64,000 nt of DNA from Chrysaora quinquecirrha. Lineage: Eukaryota > Cnidaria > Scyphozoa > Semaeostomeae > Pelagiidae. The translations under genes and the position numbers were made by a program. The stretch lies in contig JACTAT010000012.1 in NCBI GenBank assembly GCA_014526335.1, forward strand, positions 2,812,563 through 2,876,562. The letters are read 5' to 3'. Numbering within the stretch: position 1 is the stretch's first letter; each line of letters opens with the position of its first letter. Shown here one piece after another: positions 53,329 through 62,410 of this stretch. Under the pieces are notes generated by a model. It was given only the letters and a program-made list of their open reading frames with translations, was not told the DNA's origin and made no database searches.

Positions 53329-53586
53329 TTATCCAGCGTTTTCTTTGGTACCCCGCAGCTCTCCAAACTTCTCTAGGGATAAATTGTAAAGGTTTATCTT
53401 TTTCCACCCCTTTTTCCAAATTCGCGGTTTTAATTCAAGCTGTAAGCCTGGTAATGGTGTAATGTCAATCGCTCTTTTGATAATCCAATTTTGAAGGGTT
53501 TTAAAAAGACCTTTACCCCTAATTCTTTTTATGCGTCGTCGCTTTGTACGCTGTTTCTTTCTAGCCTGTCTCTTACGCTTACCCAT
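53329..53586 (-). CDS. 85-aa basic protein, probable DNA/RNA-binding
   Basis: MGKRKRQARKKQRTKRRRIK opens an Arg/Lys block of ~28 residues. KGLFKTLQNWIIKRAIDITP and ELKPRIWKKGWKKINL follow, with a C-terminus of mixed charge. Open and with a clear start. A core-protein or nuclear role fits the composition; no homologue recognised. Confidence 0.5.
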   Translation of the reverse strand: MGKRKRQARKKQRTKRRRIKRIRGKGLFKTLQNWIIKRAIDITPLPGLQLELKPRIWKKGWKKINLYNLSLEKFGELRGTKENAG

Positions 53587-53778
53587 CTTTAATTACTAGG
53601 TGCATGCATTGTATTTATAAGAGATTTGAGATGAAAGATATTTGTAAGTCATCAACTTCATTAATTGAATAAAAACATTTCAACAACAATTAATATGAAA
53701 CAATATACAAGATGAAGCAAATAGAGTCAATCATTAAGGGTTTTATAACTGATTTATTTTTTAAAAATGATGTAAACA

Positions 53779-54187
53779 GTTAGCGTTCTGATGGTGGGTC
53801 AACTCTCAACGTTATTCGTCCTGGGAAATTCCTCGATATTCTGTCCATCATTTCTTTAAATTCAATCATACAAATTAAAAATCCAACGTTCTCATTACTT
53901 TCATATGCAAACCTCATTGTTCTCTCCATAAAAGGATTGCCCTCTTCTTCTAGCGTATTTTAAGGCTGTTGAACTAATGCATCGTAGCTCTCTTCAGAAA
54001 TATCATCATCATCCAGACTATCTTCACTATCATAATCAGCGACAAGCCCATAACTCCTGATATCTACATTGACATCATCGGGAGTGTTGAATGCTCTGTC
54101 TGTTATCTCTTGAAGTGCTGTTTGCATCATTACATCATGCACCATTGTAGGCCTTGCTAACGTAGATTCTGAAGGTTGTGCAATCAC
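53779..54187 (-). pseudogene. acidic accessory protein with one in-frame stop
   Basis: The frame begins MIAQPSESTLARPTMVHDVM and carries an acidic cluster (DYDSEDSLDDDDISEESYDA). It meets a TAA at 53960, then continues in the same frame with NTLEEEGNPFMERTMRFAYE, a hydrophobic VGFLICMIEF and the end RITLRVDPPSER* (53779). No family recognised. Acidic N-terminus plus globular C-terminus might suit a regulatory protein. Confidence 0.4.
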
Positions 54188-54639
54188 AGGTTCTGAAGAT
54201 TGTGTTGATGCTTGAGCAGCAATCTAATAATAAAGAGAATATTTATATGAGAAGATCTTTCCAGTCTTATAAGTGTATTTAAATGATTATAAATTATGCT
54301 TTTACAAATTACCTCTAGCATAACAGCATTGTATGGTGCGAGTCTGCATAATGGACATGAATTCGTTCTTAAACGCCATCTGAAATAAAAAAGAAAGAAA
54401 TAAATACTTGAAATAATTAGTGTCAGCGAATGTTTTAAATAATTACTATTGGCCTAAGTGAATGCTTGAAACTTGTGTTTAGTTGCTCTGAAATACTGCC
54501 TCTCCTGGTTGCAGCCTCATCATTTGCTGCAAGCTGACAATTGCTCTTCTTGCTCCAATCATCTTTTCTCTAAGACGCACAACTAAACACAGAACAGACT
54601 GAAGTAGGCTGAAGCAAAATAAAAACAACAAACTCAACG
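54188..54639. other. non-coding spacer in Polinton 2
   Basis: No credible coding region. The minus strand may hold small 5' exons of the acidic gene (for example around 54310-54380), but no convincing splice chain was found. Confidence 0.3.
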
Positions 54640-55220
54640 GTTTCGAGAGTTTCTAGAAGCCTTCAAAGAAACCTTGGAAACAAGGGTTTTAACCAATCAA
54701 ATCGCTGTAAGTTTTAAGTAAAGTCCATCATCCAATCAGATCTACAATCCTCGTCAAAAATATTGGGGACAGTATGTTATAAGTATGTTTTACCTTAAAA
54801 ACCCCGTCCCATGACAAAATATTTGGGTAATAAGACCCCCCTGCCCCCCGACTCAATGTTGGGACCACTGTCAACATCGATTTCACTAACATTGAGTCGG
54901 GGGGAGGGGGGTATGCGTCTTTAGAGCGAGAATTTTACAAAAGTTCGAAGTGTCCCAGCCTTTTTGGCGAGGATTGTAGTCTTCTTCAGAATTTTCTAGA
55001 AAGCCTTCGAAGAAACCTTGGAAACAAGAGTTTTAACCAATCAAATTGCTGTAAGTCTGAAACATAACCAACCAACCAATCAGATCTAGCCTTCTTCAGA
55101 ACTTTCTAGAATTTTTCGAAGTCTTTTCGAAGAAACCTTGGAAACAAGAGTTTTAACCAATCAAATCACTGTAAGTCTGAAACATAACCAACCAACCAAT
55201 CAGATCTAGCCTTTTTCAGA
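54640..55220. repeat. three tandem copies of a heat-shock/CCAAT promoter module
   Basis: A ~120-bp unit containing AACCTTGGAAACAAGAG, TTTTAACCAATCAAAT, ACCAATCAGATCTAGCCTT and CAGAACTTTCTAGAA occurs at about 54975-55095 and 55095-55215. A more diverged copy is at 54640-54744. Each has two CCAAT boxes and a phased GAA-TTC-GAA core (54989-55001 and 55099-55111). The first junction is interrupted by a mariner-like MITE (54745-54976). The region lies between the minus-strand accessory genes and the plus-strand nuclease-like gene, so it may act in both directions. Confidence 0.8.
54745..54976. mobile_element. 232-bp mariner-like MITE with TA duplication
   Basis: Ends CAATCCTCGTCAAAAA and, inverted, CAATCCTCGCCAAAAA, flanked by TA (54743-54744, 54977-54978). 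The neighbouring tandem module copies show the empty site CAGATCTAGCC/TCTTC, confirming the insertion and the TA target. The centre has a second strong hairpin: CCCCCCGACTCAATGTT (54836) against AACATTGAGTCGGGGGG (54889). Confidence 0.9.
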
Positions 55221-55240
55221 AAGTCATTTGATGACGATGC

Positions 55241-55270
55241 GTCACGTGACGAGGATTTTATCGCGGGAAA
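55241..55270. promoter_or_regulatory. palindromic E-box and E2F-like site
   Basis: GTCACGTGAC (55241-55250) is a perfect 10-bp palindrome with a CACGTG core. CGCGGGAAAA (55262-55271) matches the E2F consensus. They stand ~40 bp before ATG 55287. E2F sites are common in promoters of DNA viruses that depend on S phase (general knowledge); their use here is inference. Confidence 0.5.
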
Positions 55271-55286
55271 ATTTAAAATTGGCCGC

Positions 55287-56260
55287 ATGTCGGCAAAGGT
55301 AAACAATCTTGGAAAATTTCTTGGAATTTTGGTAAGTACCTTTCACTTTTCCCTACTTTTTCTCGGAAAAGTGTTAGAAATGTAGTTTTCTTATCATTTT
55401 AACTTATAATAACTATTTCTTGCTTATCTAAGGATGTTTCATTTTTATTTGTTTGACCATAACTTATTCTAAAAGCTGTGAAACTTACGAAGTTTCAAGA
55501 CCTGGCCCGGCCTAGAATCTCTCACTTCTTGTTTCAATTCTTACTTTTTTCATCGAAAAGTGTTATAAATGTAGTTTTCTTATCATTTTAACTTATAAAA
55601 ACTTTTTCTTGTTTATGTAAGGATGTTTCATTTTTATTTGATTAGTTATAACTTATTCTTACGAAGTTTCGAGACCGGACCGGGCCTAGAATCTGTCACT
55701 TTAATTCTTCGTTTCAATTCTTTCAACTAAATTTCTAAGTCTTAATTTTTTAGTTGTCCATTGAAGAAAGTTCAGGTATGTAATTTTGTAAATTTTGGTT
55801 TTTGTATAGTTTTATGTGAATATAATCCAGACCTCAATTTCAAACAATTTTTACTATCTTTTATTCTACCTTATTATTATTCTAGAATGTCACGAATTGC
55901 TCTCATGGACGTAGAGTTCATCCAAACAAGCCAATCACATAAATGCATCCGAAAGATAGCAATCCTCATGGATGATGCTGAAACGGCATTTGAAAGAGAG
56001 TTTGTCCCATGTGTTGATCACAAGAAATTAGAGCTTAAATGGAGACGTACATATACTTTTGCAGATACAATATCCACCGATTGGAGTACCTCCCAACTAT
56101 GACGGCATTTAAATGCATCTATTTGACTGAAATAATAAAAGACATACTAGAATGGAACAATGTTGGTTTAATTTATTACAAGGATGGTGATATTGAAGAG
56201 AGATTTGTCGAAAGATAGAGATAGCTAGCAGAAATATAGAAGAATTTGGAGTGCCCAAGG
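55287..56260 (+). pseudogene. DEDD-exonuclease-like gene with small 5' exons
   Basis: A candidate first exon (MSAKVNNLGKFLGIL, 55287-55331) ends at donor TTTTG|GTAAGT. A second mini-exon (55752-55773) lies between TTTTTTAG and GTATGT. The main exon starts after TTATTATTCTAG (~55886): MSRIALMDVEFIQTSQSHKC, RKIAILMDDAETAFEREFVP, KLELKWRRTYTFADTI. The DVEF motif and the I-A-I-L-x-D/A-E spacing recall motif I of DEDD 3'-5' exonucleases. The phases of the three exons do not join perfectly, and stops after 56102 show decay. The tail (YYKDGDIEERFV, EFGVPKATTHDPLEEL) is repeated inverted at 56312-56660. Confidence 0.4.
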
Positions 56261-56660
56261 CAACGACTCATGATCCTTTGGAGGAGCTAAAAGAACATTT
56301 AACAATATTAATTAATTAATATTGTTAAATGTTCTTTTAGTTCTTCTAGAGGGTTGTGCGTTGTTACCTTGGGCACCCCCAAATTCTTCTTTGTTCAAAA
56401 ACAACATGACAATCTGCTGGCAGATTCTCCTCTCTATATCGCCACCTTTGTATAAAACGCTATCGTTAAAAGTTTTGAAACTATTCCCACCTTGTTCCAT
56501 TCTAGAATTTCCTTTATTATTGTTGTCGAATCAGTGGATGTTGTATCTGCAAAAATTATAGCTCCGTCTCCATTTAGACTCTAATTTCTTGTATTCGATG
56601 CATGGTACAAACTCTGTTTCGAATGATGCTGTACCATCATCCAACAAAATTGCTTCTTTA
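55960..56660. repeat. ~700-bp imperfect palindrome made of two copies of the same gene end
   Basis: The plus-strand exonuclease-like coding sequence up to ~56310 is followed by its own diverged copy (roughly 75% by eye) in opposite orientation up to ~56660. Shared segments include the reverse complements of TGGATGATGCTGAAACGGC, TTAGAGCTTAAATGGAGACG and TTGGAGTGCCCAAGGCAACG. The minus-strand ORF 56500-56312 (YKGGDIERRICQQIVMLF) is the second copy's C-terminal part. Missing bases in one arm show indels since the duplication. Confidence 0.85.
56287..56340. repeat. 54-bp perfect palindrome at the centre of the inverted duplication
   Basis: From CTAAAAGAACATTTAAC to GTTAAATGTTCTTTTAG each base is matched with no spacer; the middle is TTAATTAATTAA. 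Such a spacerless palindrome would extrude a cruciform. Confidence 0.95.
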
Positions 56661-57150
56661 GAATAATAATTCAGTCTATATATCTAATACTTATGATAGT
56701 TGACAGAAGCAACATTATTTTAGACTAAGCAAATGTTTGAAAAAACAATGTTTGACTAGGATCTAAGTTACTTTGAAAACAATTCATAATGCAGTGACCT
56801 GTCTAACTGCCTTCGAAAATAAATGTGATCAGTTAGACTTTAAACATTTTCGATATAATATCTCATATATCTATTAAAACGAATTGAAATCTTAGGAATC
56901 ATTCTCCCCATTTAAAACGAAATTGAATTATTGAGTTTTTGACCCGAATTGAATTATTAAATTGTAAATTGAATTGTAAATTGAATTAAAGTATTGAATT
57001 GAATTGAGTTGTTGTTAAATTGAAGTATTGAATTGAATTGAGTTGTTGTCGAAATGAATTGTAAATTGAATTGAATTGTAAATTGAATTGAGTTGTTGTC
57101 GAACTGAATTATTGAACCTCTTTTATTATTTAACATCTGTGATACACTGC
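56661..57150. other. AT-rich spacer with TTGAATTGAATTG simple repeats
   Basis: 56938-57110 is dominated by GAATTGAATTGAGTTGTTG units. No gene seen. The right TIR of Polinton 2 begins at 57151. Confidence 0.6.
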
Positions 57151-57290
57151 AAGAACTCTTGAAAACGAGGTTGGAGAAACCATCGCGCTAGATTAAACTG
57201 TCACACTATAGCGCGACCTGAAGACGTCACTGATGACGTCATTGGTAGTAGGACCCCTATGGTAGTATTGCGTGTGCTTCGCATCCTACT
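57151..57290 (-). repeat. right TIR of Polinton 2
   Basis: Reverse complement of 30167-30306, ending GCATCCTACT. It contains CGCGCTAGATTAAACTGTCA. The TSD ATTTAT follows at 57291-57296. Confidence 0.95.
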
Positions 57291-57296
57291 ATTTAT
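57291..57296. repeat. right 6-bp target-site duplication of Polinton 2 (ATTTAT)
   Basis: Identical to 30161-30166. Confidence 0.9.
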
Positions 57297-57327
57297 ATGC
57301 GACTTTTTCATTGCTTTTTATTAATTT

Positions 57328-57510
57328 TCTTAATTAACGACGTATGAATAATTTTCCATTTAACTTCACAATGGTTACAAGACCAGATGTTGGTACACCT
57401 CGTCCTCTGTGAGATACTTGTTTTGCTAAATTAGTGAATGGTTGTAGTTTCATCTGACCTGTACCTTTTAATCCTGACTTTGCTGGCTTTTTACATCGTA
57501 TGTTCTGAAA
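57328..57510 (-). CDS. short basic exon, possibly of the older Polinton
   Basis: After an acceptor-like TTGCTTTCAG on the minus strand (~57511) a frame reads NIRCKKPAKSGLKGTGQMKL, QPFTNLAKQVSHRGRGVPTS and ends GLVTIVKLNGKLFIRR*. Basic, Gly-rich, no known family. It lies outside the second Polinton and on the same strand as the older Polinton's ATPase, so it may be one of that element's genes. Confidence 0.3.
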
Positions 57511-57559
57511 GCAATAAACTTTTAAGAAAAGAATTTAACTTTTAAGAATTTAACAGAAA

Positions 57560-58425
57560 GCAATAAACTTTTAAGAAAAAACCACGACTTTGATCTATCC
57601 ATAAACAGAAGAATTGCATCAAAAAATAATAAGTTAATTAAAAGTATATGTAAATCAAGACTTGTACAGAAATTCTATGACACATGGAAAGAAAAAACAA
57701 ACAACATGAACAGACTGGTATTCTACCGACAAGTTAAAGCGAAACCACAAGTAGAGAAATATTTATCATATGTAGATTCAAGAAAACATAGAGCTGCACT
57801 AACCAAACTACTAATAAGTGCCCACAAATTAAGGATAGAAACAGGAAGATATTCAAAAAATAGAATAGAGCATAATGAAAGATTTTGTGACTATTGCGAA
57901 AACAATCCAAGACCCATAGACAACGAAAGTCATTTCTTATTTGACTGCGCTATGAATAGTAGCCAAAGAGAAAAATTCTTCTCTAAGATAAATTTAGAAA
58001 TAGGTAACTTAGAATCCTTATCTCAGACAGAAAGGATTGACATATTTAAAACAATTTTGAATTCCGAAAATAAACAAAAGATAGCATATTTAACTGAGTT
58101 TGTATATTTATCACAGTTACAAGAGGAAAAAAGAACAGTATTTTCAAGTTAATGCTACGTTTTAGAGATATAATTGCTTTTAAAATATCATATATAATAT
58201 ATCAATAATGATCTACATGTATTAGACATAAGTAGTATGTAAGCTTAAATTCAATGTGAGCATGTTGTCTTAAGTTACTCATGATAGTCATTTCTACTCT
58301 GTATTTTGCAGTTTTGTAATTCGTATCTTAAATAACTTTATTGTTAGTTAAGTGCGTTTAAATTGTAAACTACCAGACCCCCTGAGGGTGATGTATTAAT
58401 GAAATTGAAATTGAAAAAATTCATT
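57560..58425 (+). mobile_element. 5'-truncated LINE inserted in the older Polinton's ATPase
   Basis: The 3' part of a non-LTR retrotransposon ORF (57706-58152, open further upstream to ~57580) is followed by a 3' UTR ending in GAAATTGAAATTGAAAAA (~58400-58420). That type of short tail repeat is typical of CR1/Rex-like LINEs. The ATPase frame on the other strand stops exactly here, indicating insertion. 5' truncation is usual for LINEs. Confidence 0.7.
57706..58152 (+). pseudogene. LINE ORF2 C-terminal zinc-binding region
   Basis: Contains RAALTKLLISAHKLRIETGR followed by RFCDYCENNPRPIDNESHFL and FDCAMNSSQREKF. The 'LRIETGRY...R.C..C....DE.HFLF.C' pattern is the C-terminal Cys/His motif of many LINE reverse-transcriptase ORFs. 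The RT and endonuclease domains are absent. The reading frame is intact as far as it goes, suggesting a fairly recent insertion. Confidence 0.75.
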
Positions 58426-59049
58426 ATTAAAGACGACTTGATAATCAGCATTGGTAGCAATTTCTCTCGTGATTCTTCCTTGTGGAAACGGACTTTGCCA
58501 TAAAATAAAAACGGTGACTGATTTATGATGTGAACATTTTGTAAACAACTGTGCAACATCTGTATCGTTTTTCATATCGCTCATTAGGTCATCTAGTACT
58601 ATAATACAATTTTTTGCTTCTCCCAGTTTCTTTTTATCTAGACAAGGTATAAATTCGATATGTGAACTTCCAAATTCATTTTTTAATTTCTCAAATTCGG
58701 TTGGTTGATCAACACCATAGAACCATAAAATCTTTTTAAGGAATTTTCCTTTGAAATCGTCTGTTAATTCTGTCCCTTTACGTAAAAATTTTATCAACCA
58801 ATATGTTTTTCAGCAGCCAGATTTTCCTGTTAATAACAATGTAAACGGATTCTTGAGTCTTTTATCGATCAAATCCGGCTTTTCTTCTAAAATTTGTTTC
58901 AACTTTCCATAATAATCTTCAAGTAAAAGCGAGCTTTTTATTTCATGGTCTTTTCCTTCACCTATAATATTATTACTTGCTGTATAAAGATCTGGTAGAG
59001 TAACTTGATTTTCATGTATTTCATTGAGGTCTATGTCGTGAGAGTGCAC
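58396..59049 (-). pseudogene. ATP: packaging ATPase of the older Polinton
   Basis: One reading frame 59049-58396 with a single TGA at 58810-58812. N-terminal MHSHDIDLNEIHENQVTLPD leads to the P-loop PFTLLLTGKSGC, and the nonsense codon falls at the next position, inside the Walker A motif. Walker B is NCIIVLDDLMSDM, followed by LWQSPFPQGRITREIATNAD and YQVVFNNEFF. These are the same motifs as the second Polinton's ATPase (MQNPFPRGTEMRNLA). The C-terminus is lost where a LINE inserted (58425). It lies outside the right TSD of Polinton 2, so it belongs to a different, older element. Confidence 0.85.
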
Positions 59050-59729
59050 AATAGGGTACCTTCATCCGGCCATCCCGCACCTGTTTTCAGGCATATCCCG
59101 TATCCCGCCACTGTTTTTTTTCAAATCCCGATCCCGCCGAGCCAAATCTTCAAATAATGCGTGAACAAAAGGGGGCCATATTCAACGTATGAAGACTATG
59201 AAGAATGCCGGCGAGAAAGATATTTAAATACATCTTATGGAAAACACTGCAAAGTGCGAAGGGAAAAGGCCGATCTTATCACGCATGGTCATGCATTTTC
59301 GTTGATGGGAGCAATAAGGGCATGCTTCATCGACAACGTGATAATTTCCAATGTTTTCCACTTTTTCTAATCGTCTATGGGGTATTAGCCGCCTAATAAC
59401 CCCCAGTTTAATTCAAATATCAAGAGTGTTGTTGCTGGCGGGTTGGTGTTACATTTGGCCTCTGGATGTAATTGGAAGCAACGACTATCACCTTGAAGGG
59501 GGAAGCGAAGATACAAGAACGAAGAAAGTGTATTACTTCACAATTAGCAAGCCAGAGAACAAACCAATTGCAAATGCACATACGAAAATTTATTCTTATC
59601 TTGTCCAACGATGTGATTGTCTTCTCCCTAGATAAGTTCTTATAGCCTTCTAATAAACAGGCTGCTCTTGCTGCTGTTGTGAGAAAAACTAGATGATTAA
59701 GCAACGGAAAGATTTGTATCTGCACTGTA
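59050..59729. other. non-coding interval
   Basis: Near 59075-59140 the word ATCCCG recurs five times (GGCCATCCCGCACCTGTTTT), a GC-rich minisatellite-like patch. Short open frames at 59161-59635 have no recognisable content. No gene is claimed. Confidence 0.4.
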
Positions 59730-62191
59730 TTATGAAATAAATCGGTTATTGTAGCGAATCATTCGACCAAATCTTGACTTTATTCCTATCAAGAAATTTG
59801 CTTCAACGCCGATATCATCTATATCATCATTGATCTGATCTTCTTCATCTATTTCCTCACTGCTGCTTGAATCATACTCTGATTGTGCCCCATCTTCAAA
59901 TACTCTGTCTAAGAAAGATACTCTCTGCTCTGGTAGAATTTGGCGTTGATACAAGTTGCTAGGTAGAGTCCCAGCCTTTGCCTTGTCGTTCCTGTCTTAC
60001 TGTGCGTTGACGCACAGCAGCACCGTAACTATGTGCCCACTCCTTCATTAAACACGTATCTTCTTTGCTCAAAGATGCTGGTCGAATGGGAGTAGCAAGA
60101 TCTATGTCAGACAATTTCATCGCACGGTCTGGCAGAGGATACCATGACCTTGAATTGGTGTAGTAATAAGCAGCCAACGAGGCTGTTCTTTTTAGTCCTT
60201 CCTTTACAGCGTTGCCATAATTTCTGGCATATTCAAGTGCAGTGCAGATTGGAGACTTGTGATGTACAACTGAGTGCAAGTTTTCAACATCCATCGTCAT
60301 GCAGCTTAGCAAGTTTGTGGCATCATAATTAATCTGCTTCAATGTACGCTCTAGTTTTATAAGGCCATCTTTTAACATTGCAACTGAATCAATCATTTTT
60401 GATGCAACGTTTCCTTGAGGGCCATTCAATATATTGGCCTTCAATTTCATATCATCTCTGATCAGTATCTGGTTTTGTCGCAAGTATTGTAGGCATTCAT
60501 CCAACAGTAAAATTGCATCGTGCAAACTGCATTTTTGGTATTTTTGGTGTTTTTCCTGGACAGAAAATGCCATGTAGATTTTCCCTAATGCGCCCAAAAA
60601 CTTGTTTGCGAGTCACAAACGTAGACAACATTGTCGAATTCAAGGGAAAGACCAGTTGGCTGATGGAATTGGCATTTTTTCGCCAACCCATCTTTGTTAC
60701 TTTCACTTGTGGAACCTGCAAATATCTCATTCTCTTTCGTGTCTCTATTCCAAAATCGAATGACGTGAGACATAGGACGGCATAGAGAATACCACTCTTG
60801 TAGGATTGAACCGATGGACTTGGGGAATGGTAATATTGGCCTCCAGGAATCACAAGGCAACCCTCGCCAGAACTGAGAGATATCGCCTCTATGCCCTGAC
60901 AATGGGCTACATACAAGCTTTCTTTATGAACTGTCATTGACGTTACATAATTCCACAGACTACCATACGAGAATAGACGCTCTGCAACACCACAAAGACC
61001 ATAGCAATCTTTTGACATCTTGATTATGAATAGGCACTGATCACTAGCACTAGCTCCATACATGATACAACAATCAATGACATGTATTGCTTCGATTTCG
61101 GGTTGATTTTCGTGCTCCCAAAAGTTGATGTGATCTCGAACGTATCCTTTACGGTTATACTCATCTTCCAATCTTTCGATATGAGCTCCAAGACGTTCTT
61201 TCATATCTTTGATTGTGCCATGACTTAACAGGCTGTGTTCATTCATGAGTTCAACAAGTTCATCCTTCTTTATAAATTTAGCAAGATTCAAAGTTACTTC
61301 TCCTTTTTCAAGGTCGTAGATGACAATTGGACCTTTCATGCTCACTAAGAATACAATGTTGTCTTGGTGATGATCTTTGATTGCTTCTAAGTTTTTAAGA
61401 AGCATGGTTATCTTTTGAACAGGATTATGGAGTTGAGCCATGTAAAGGCTTGATTTCTTGGATTGGCTATTCTGAGTAAGAAAAAGCAAAGAGCCAAATT
61501 GTCAAGTTGCGATACTGATAGGACTAGGATACATGCCTACTTTATTGCATTCCATAAAGCGATCAGTTTCGGGTATTATTGTGTGCCCAACGAAACCAAG
61601 AGTGGAGAGATAATGTGTCAACTTTCTGTCAGTGAGCTTAATTACAGCTTTTGGATCTTGAGGATCTTTGTTCCTCGCATGATCATTGCTTGGCAAGAAC
61701 TTCCTCATCTTCTCCTTTAACTCGGGGCTCGTTCTATCACGTAGCATTCCAAGAATCGCTAGATTTCCTCTTTCATTCTCGAGTTTTAAATACCAGTTGG
61801 CAAAGCTGGCCTTAAGCCTCTTTCCTACATGTACGCTATCTGGTAGAGTGGCTAGCAATTTTAAATTTGGATTGTTATTGTTGTTCATTGACATCATTGC
61901 CTGCTTGTTTCCTTCCTCGCAATCTACCATTAAAACCAGAACTGCGATTCTGCAGCACTTGATACCAGCTTCCAGACATGGTCTGCATGCTCTGAGGTTT
62001 GGCAGGATGCTGACATGACCTTCTCTTTGGCAGTCACAGCAGACATTACCTCCATCCATGCATTTGGCACAAAAACTGGTACACCTCATTTGGCATTCTT
62101 CTCTTACAATATTATCATCCGAGCTTGATAACGATTGGCAATATTCGCAGGTTTGCATTAGGCTGCAATGATGCTCAAAGAAAGACTCCAT
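59730..62191 (-). pseudogene. Cys-rich plus NHL/beta-propeller-like gene, broken
   Basis: Segments 62191-61502, 61489-60497, ~60900-60590, 60597-59959 and 59954-59730 on minus appear to be one protein. The N-terminus is a dense Cys region (CEYCQSL, CAKCMDGGNVCCDCQREG, CRPCLEAGIKCCRIAVLVLM), RING/B-box-like. TGA 61502 is an in-frame stop and the frame continues beyond it. The middle shows a beta-propeller-like pattern (VTSMTVHKESLYVAHCQGIE; THQ-type QPTGLSLEFDNVVYVCDSQT, an NHL repeat). Then comes MTMDVENLHSVVHHK, YGNAVKEGLKRTASLAAYYY, SYGAAVRQRTVRQER and an acidic tail (SSSSEEIDEEDQINDDIDDI). Frame changes occur near 60.75 and 60.6 kb. The RQRTVRQE and VENLHS motifs recur in invertebrate repeat-associated proteins (memory), so it may itself be transposon cargo. 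Confidence 0.6.
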
Positions 62192-62237
62192 GTCATCGCC
62201 TGTTTTCCCCTTCTTTGGAGCGTAGTCAATTTCGGGA

Positions 62238-62410
62238 GCTAATTTCGAATATCTAACTAGTTTTTAAAAATGTTGACCTTTATGGGGTCAAATCAGGGGT
62301 AAAAAGGGGAAAGGGGGCAAGGATTTCAGAACATCAAATAGCAACTAGAATTGTACAAAAATTAGCAATTGGGGTGAATTTCAGGAGCTGATTTCGAATA
62401 TCTAACTAGT
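62238..62410. repeat. two-copy direct repeat flanking the LINE insertion
   Basis: GGAGCTAATTTCGAATATCT followed by AACTAGTT (from ~62230) recurs ~151 bp downstream, at ~62381, with a G for A. The second copy abuts the LINE's (TGA)n tail. Confidence 0.7.

Larger units (their letters stand above)
30167..57290. mobile_element. Polinton/Maverick no. 2, fully delimited, with nested insertions
   Basis: Ends are inverted repeats of 140 bp starting AG and ending CT, flanked by ATTTAT on both sides. Contents: polB on + at the left. On -, from the right: small accessory genes, ATPase, integrase with chromodomain, two jelly-roll-type genes, penton-like gene, pVI-like gene, major capsid and protease. 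The polB and protease genes converge, the normal Polinton arrangement. About 9.1 kb of its 27.1 kb is later insertions (35737-38815, 45202-50974, 54745-54976), so the original element was near 18 kb, a typical size. Terminal repeats differ at several positions, and most genes carry stops, so it is an old copy. Confidence 0.95.

Noticed and set aside
60585..60902. Separate minus-strand gene overlapping the NHL gene
   Set aside because: Its C-terminal segment (GLSLEFDNVVYVCDSQT) is the true continuation of the NHL protein after a frame change, so it was merged with that gene.
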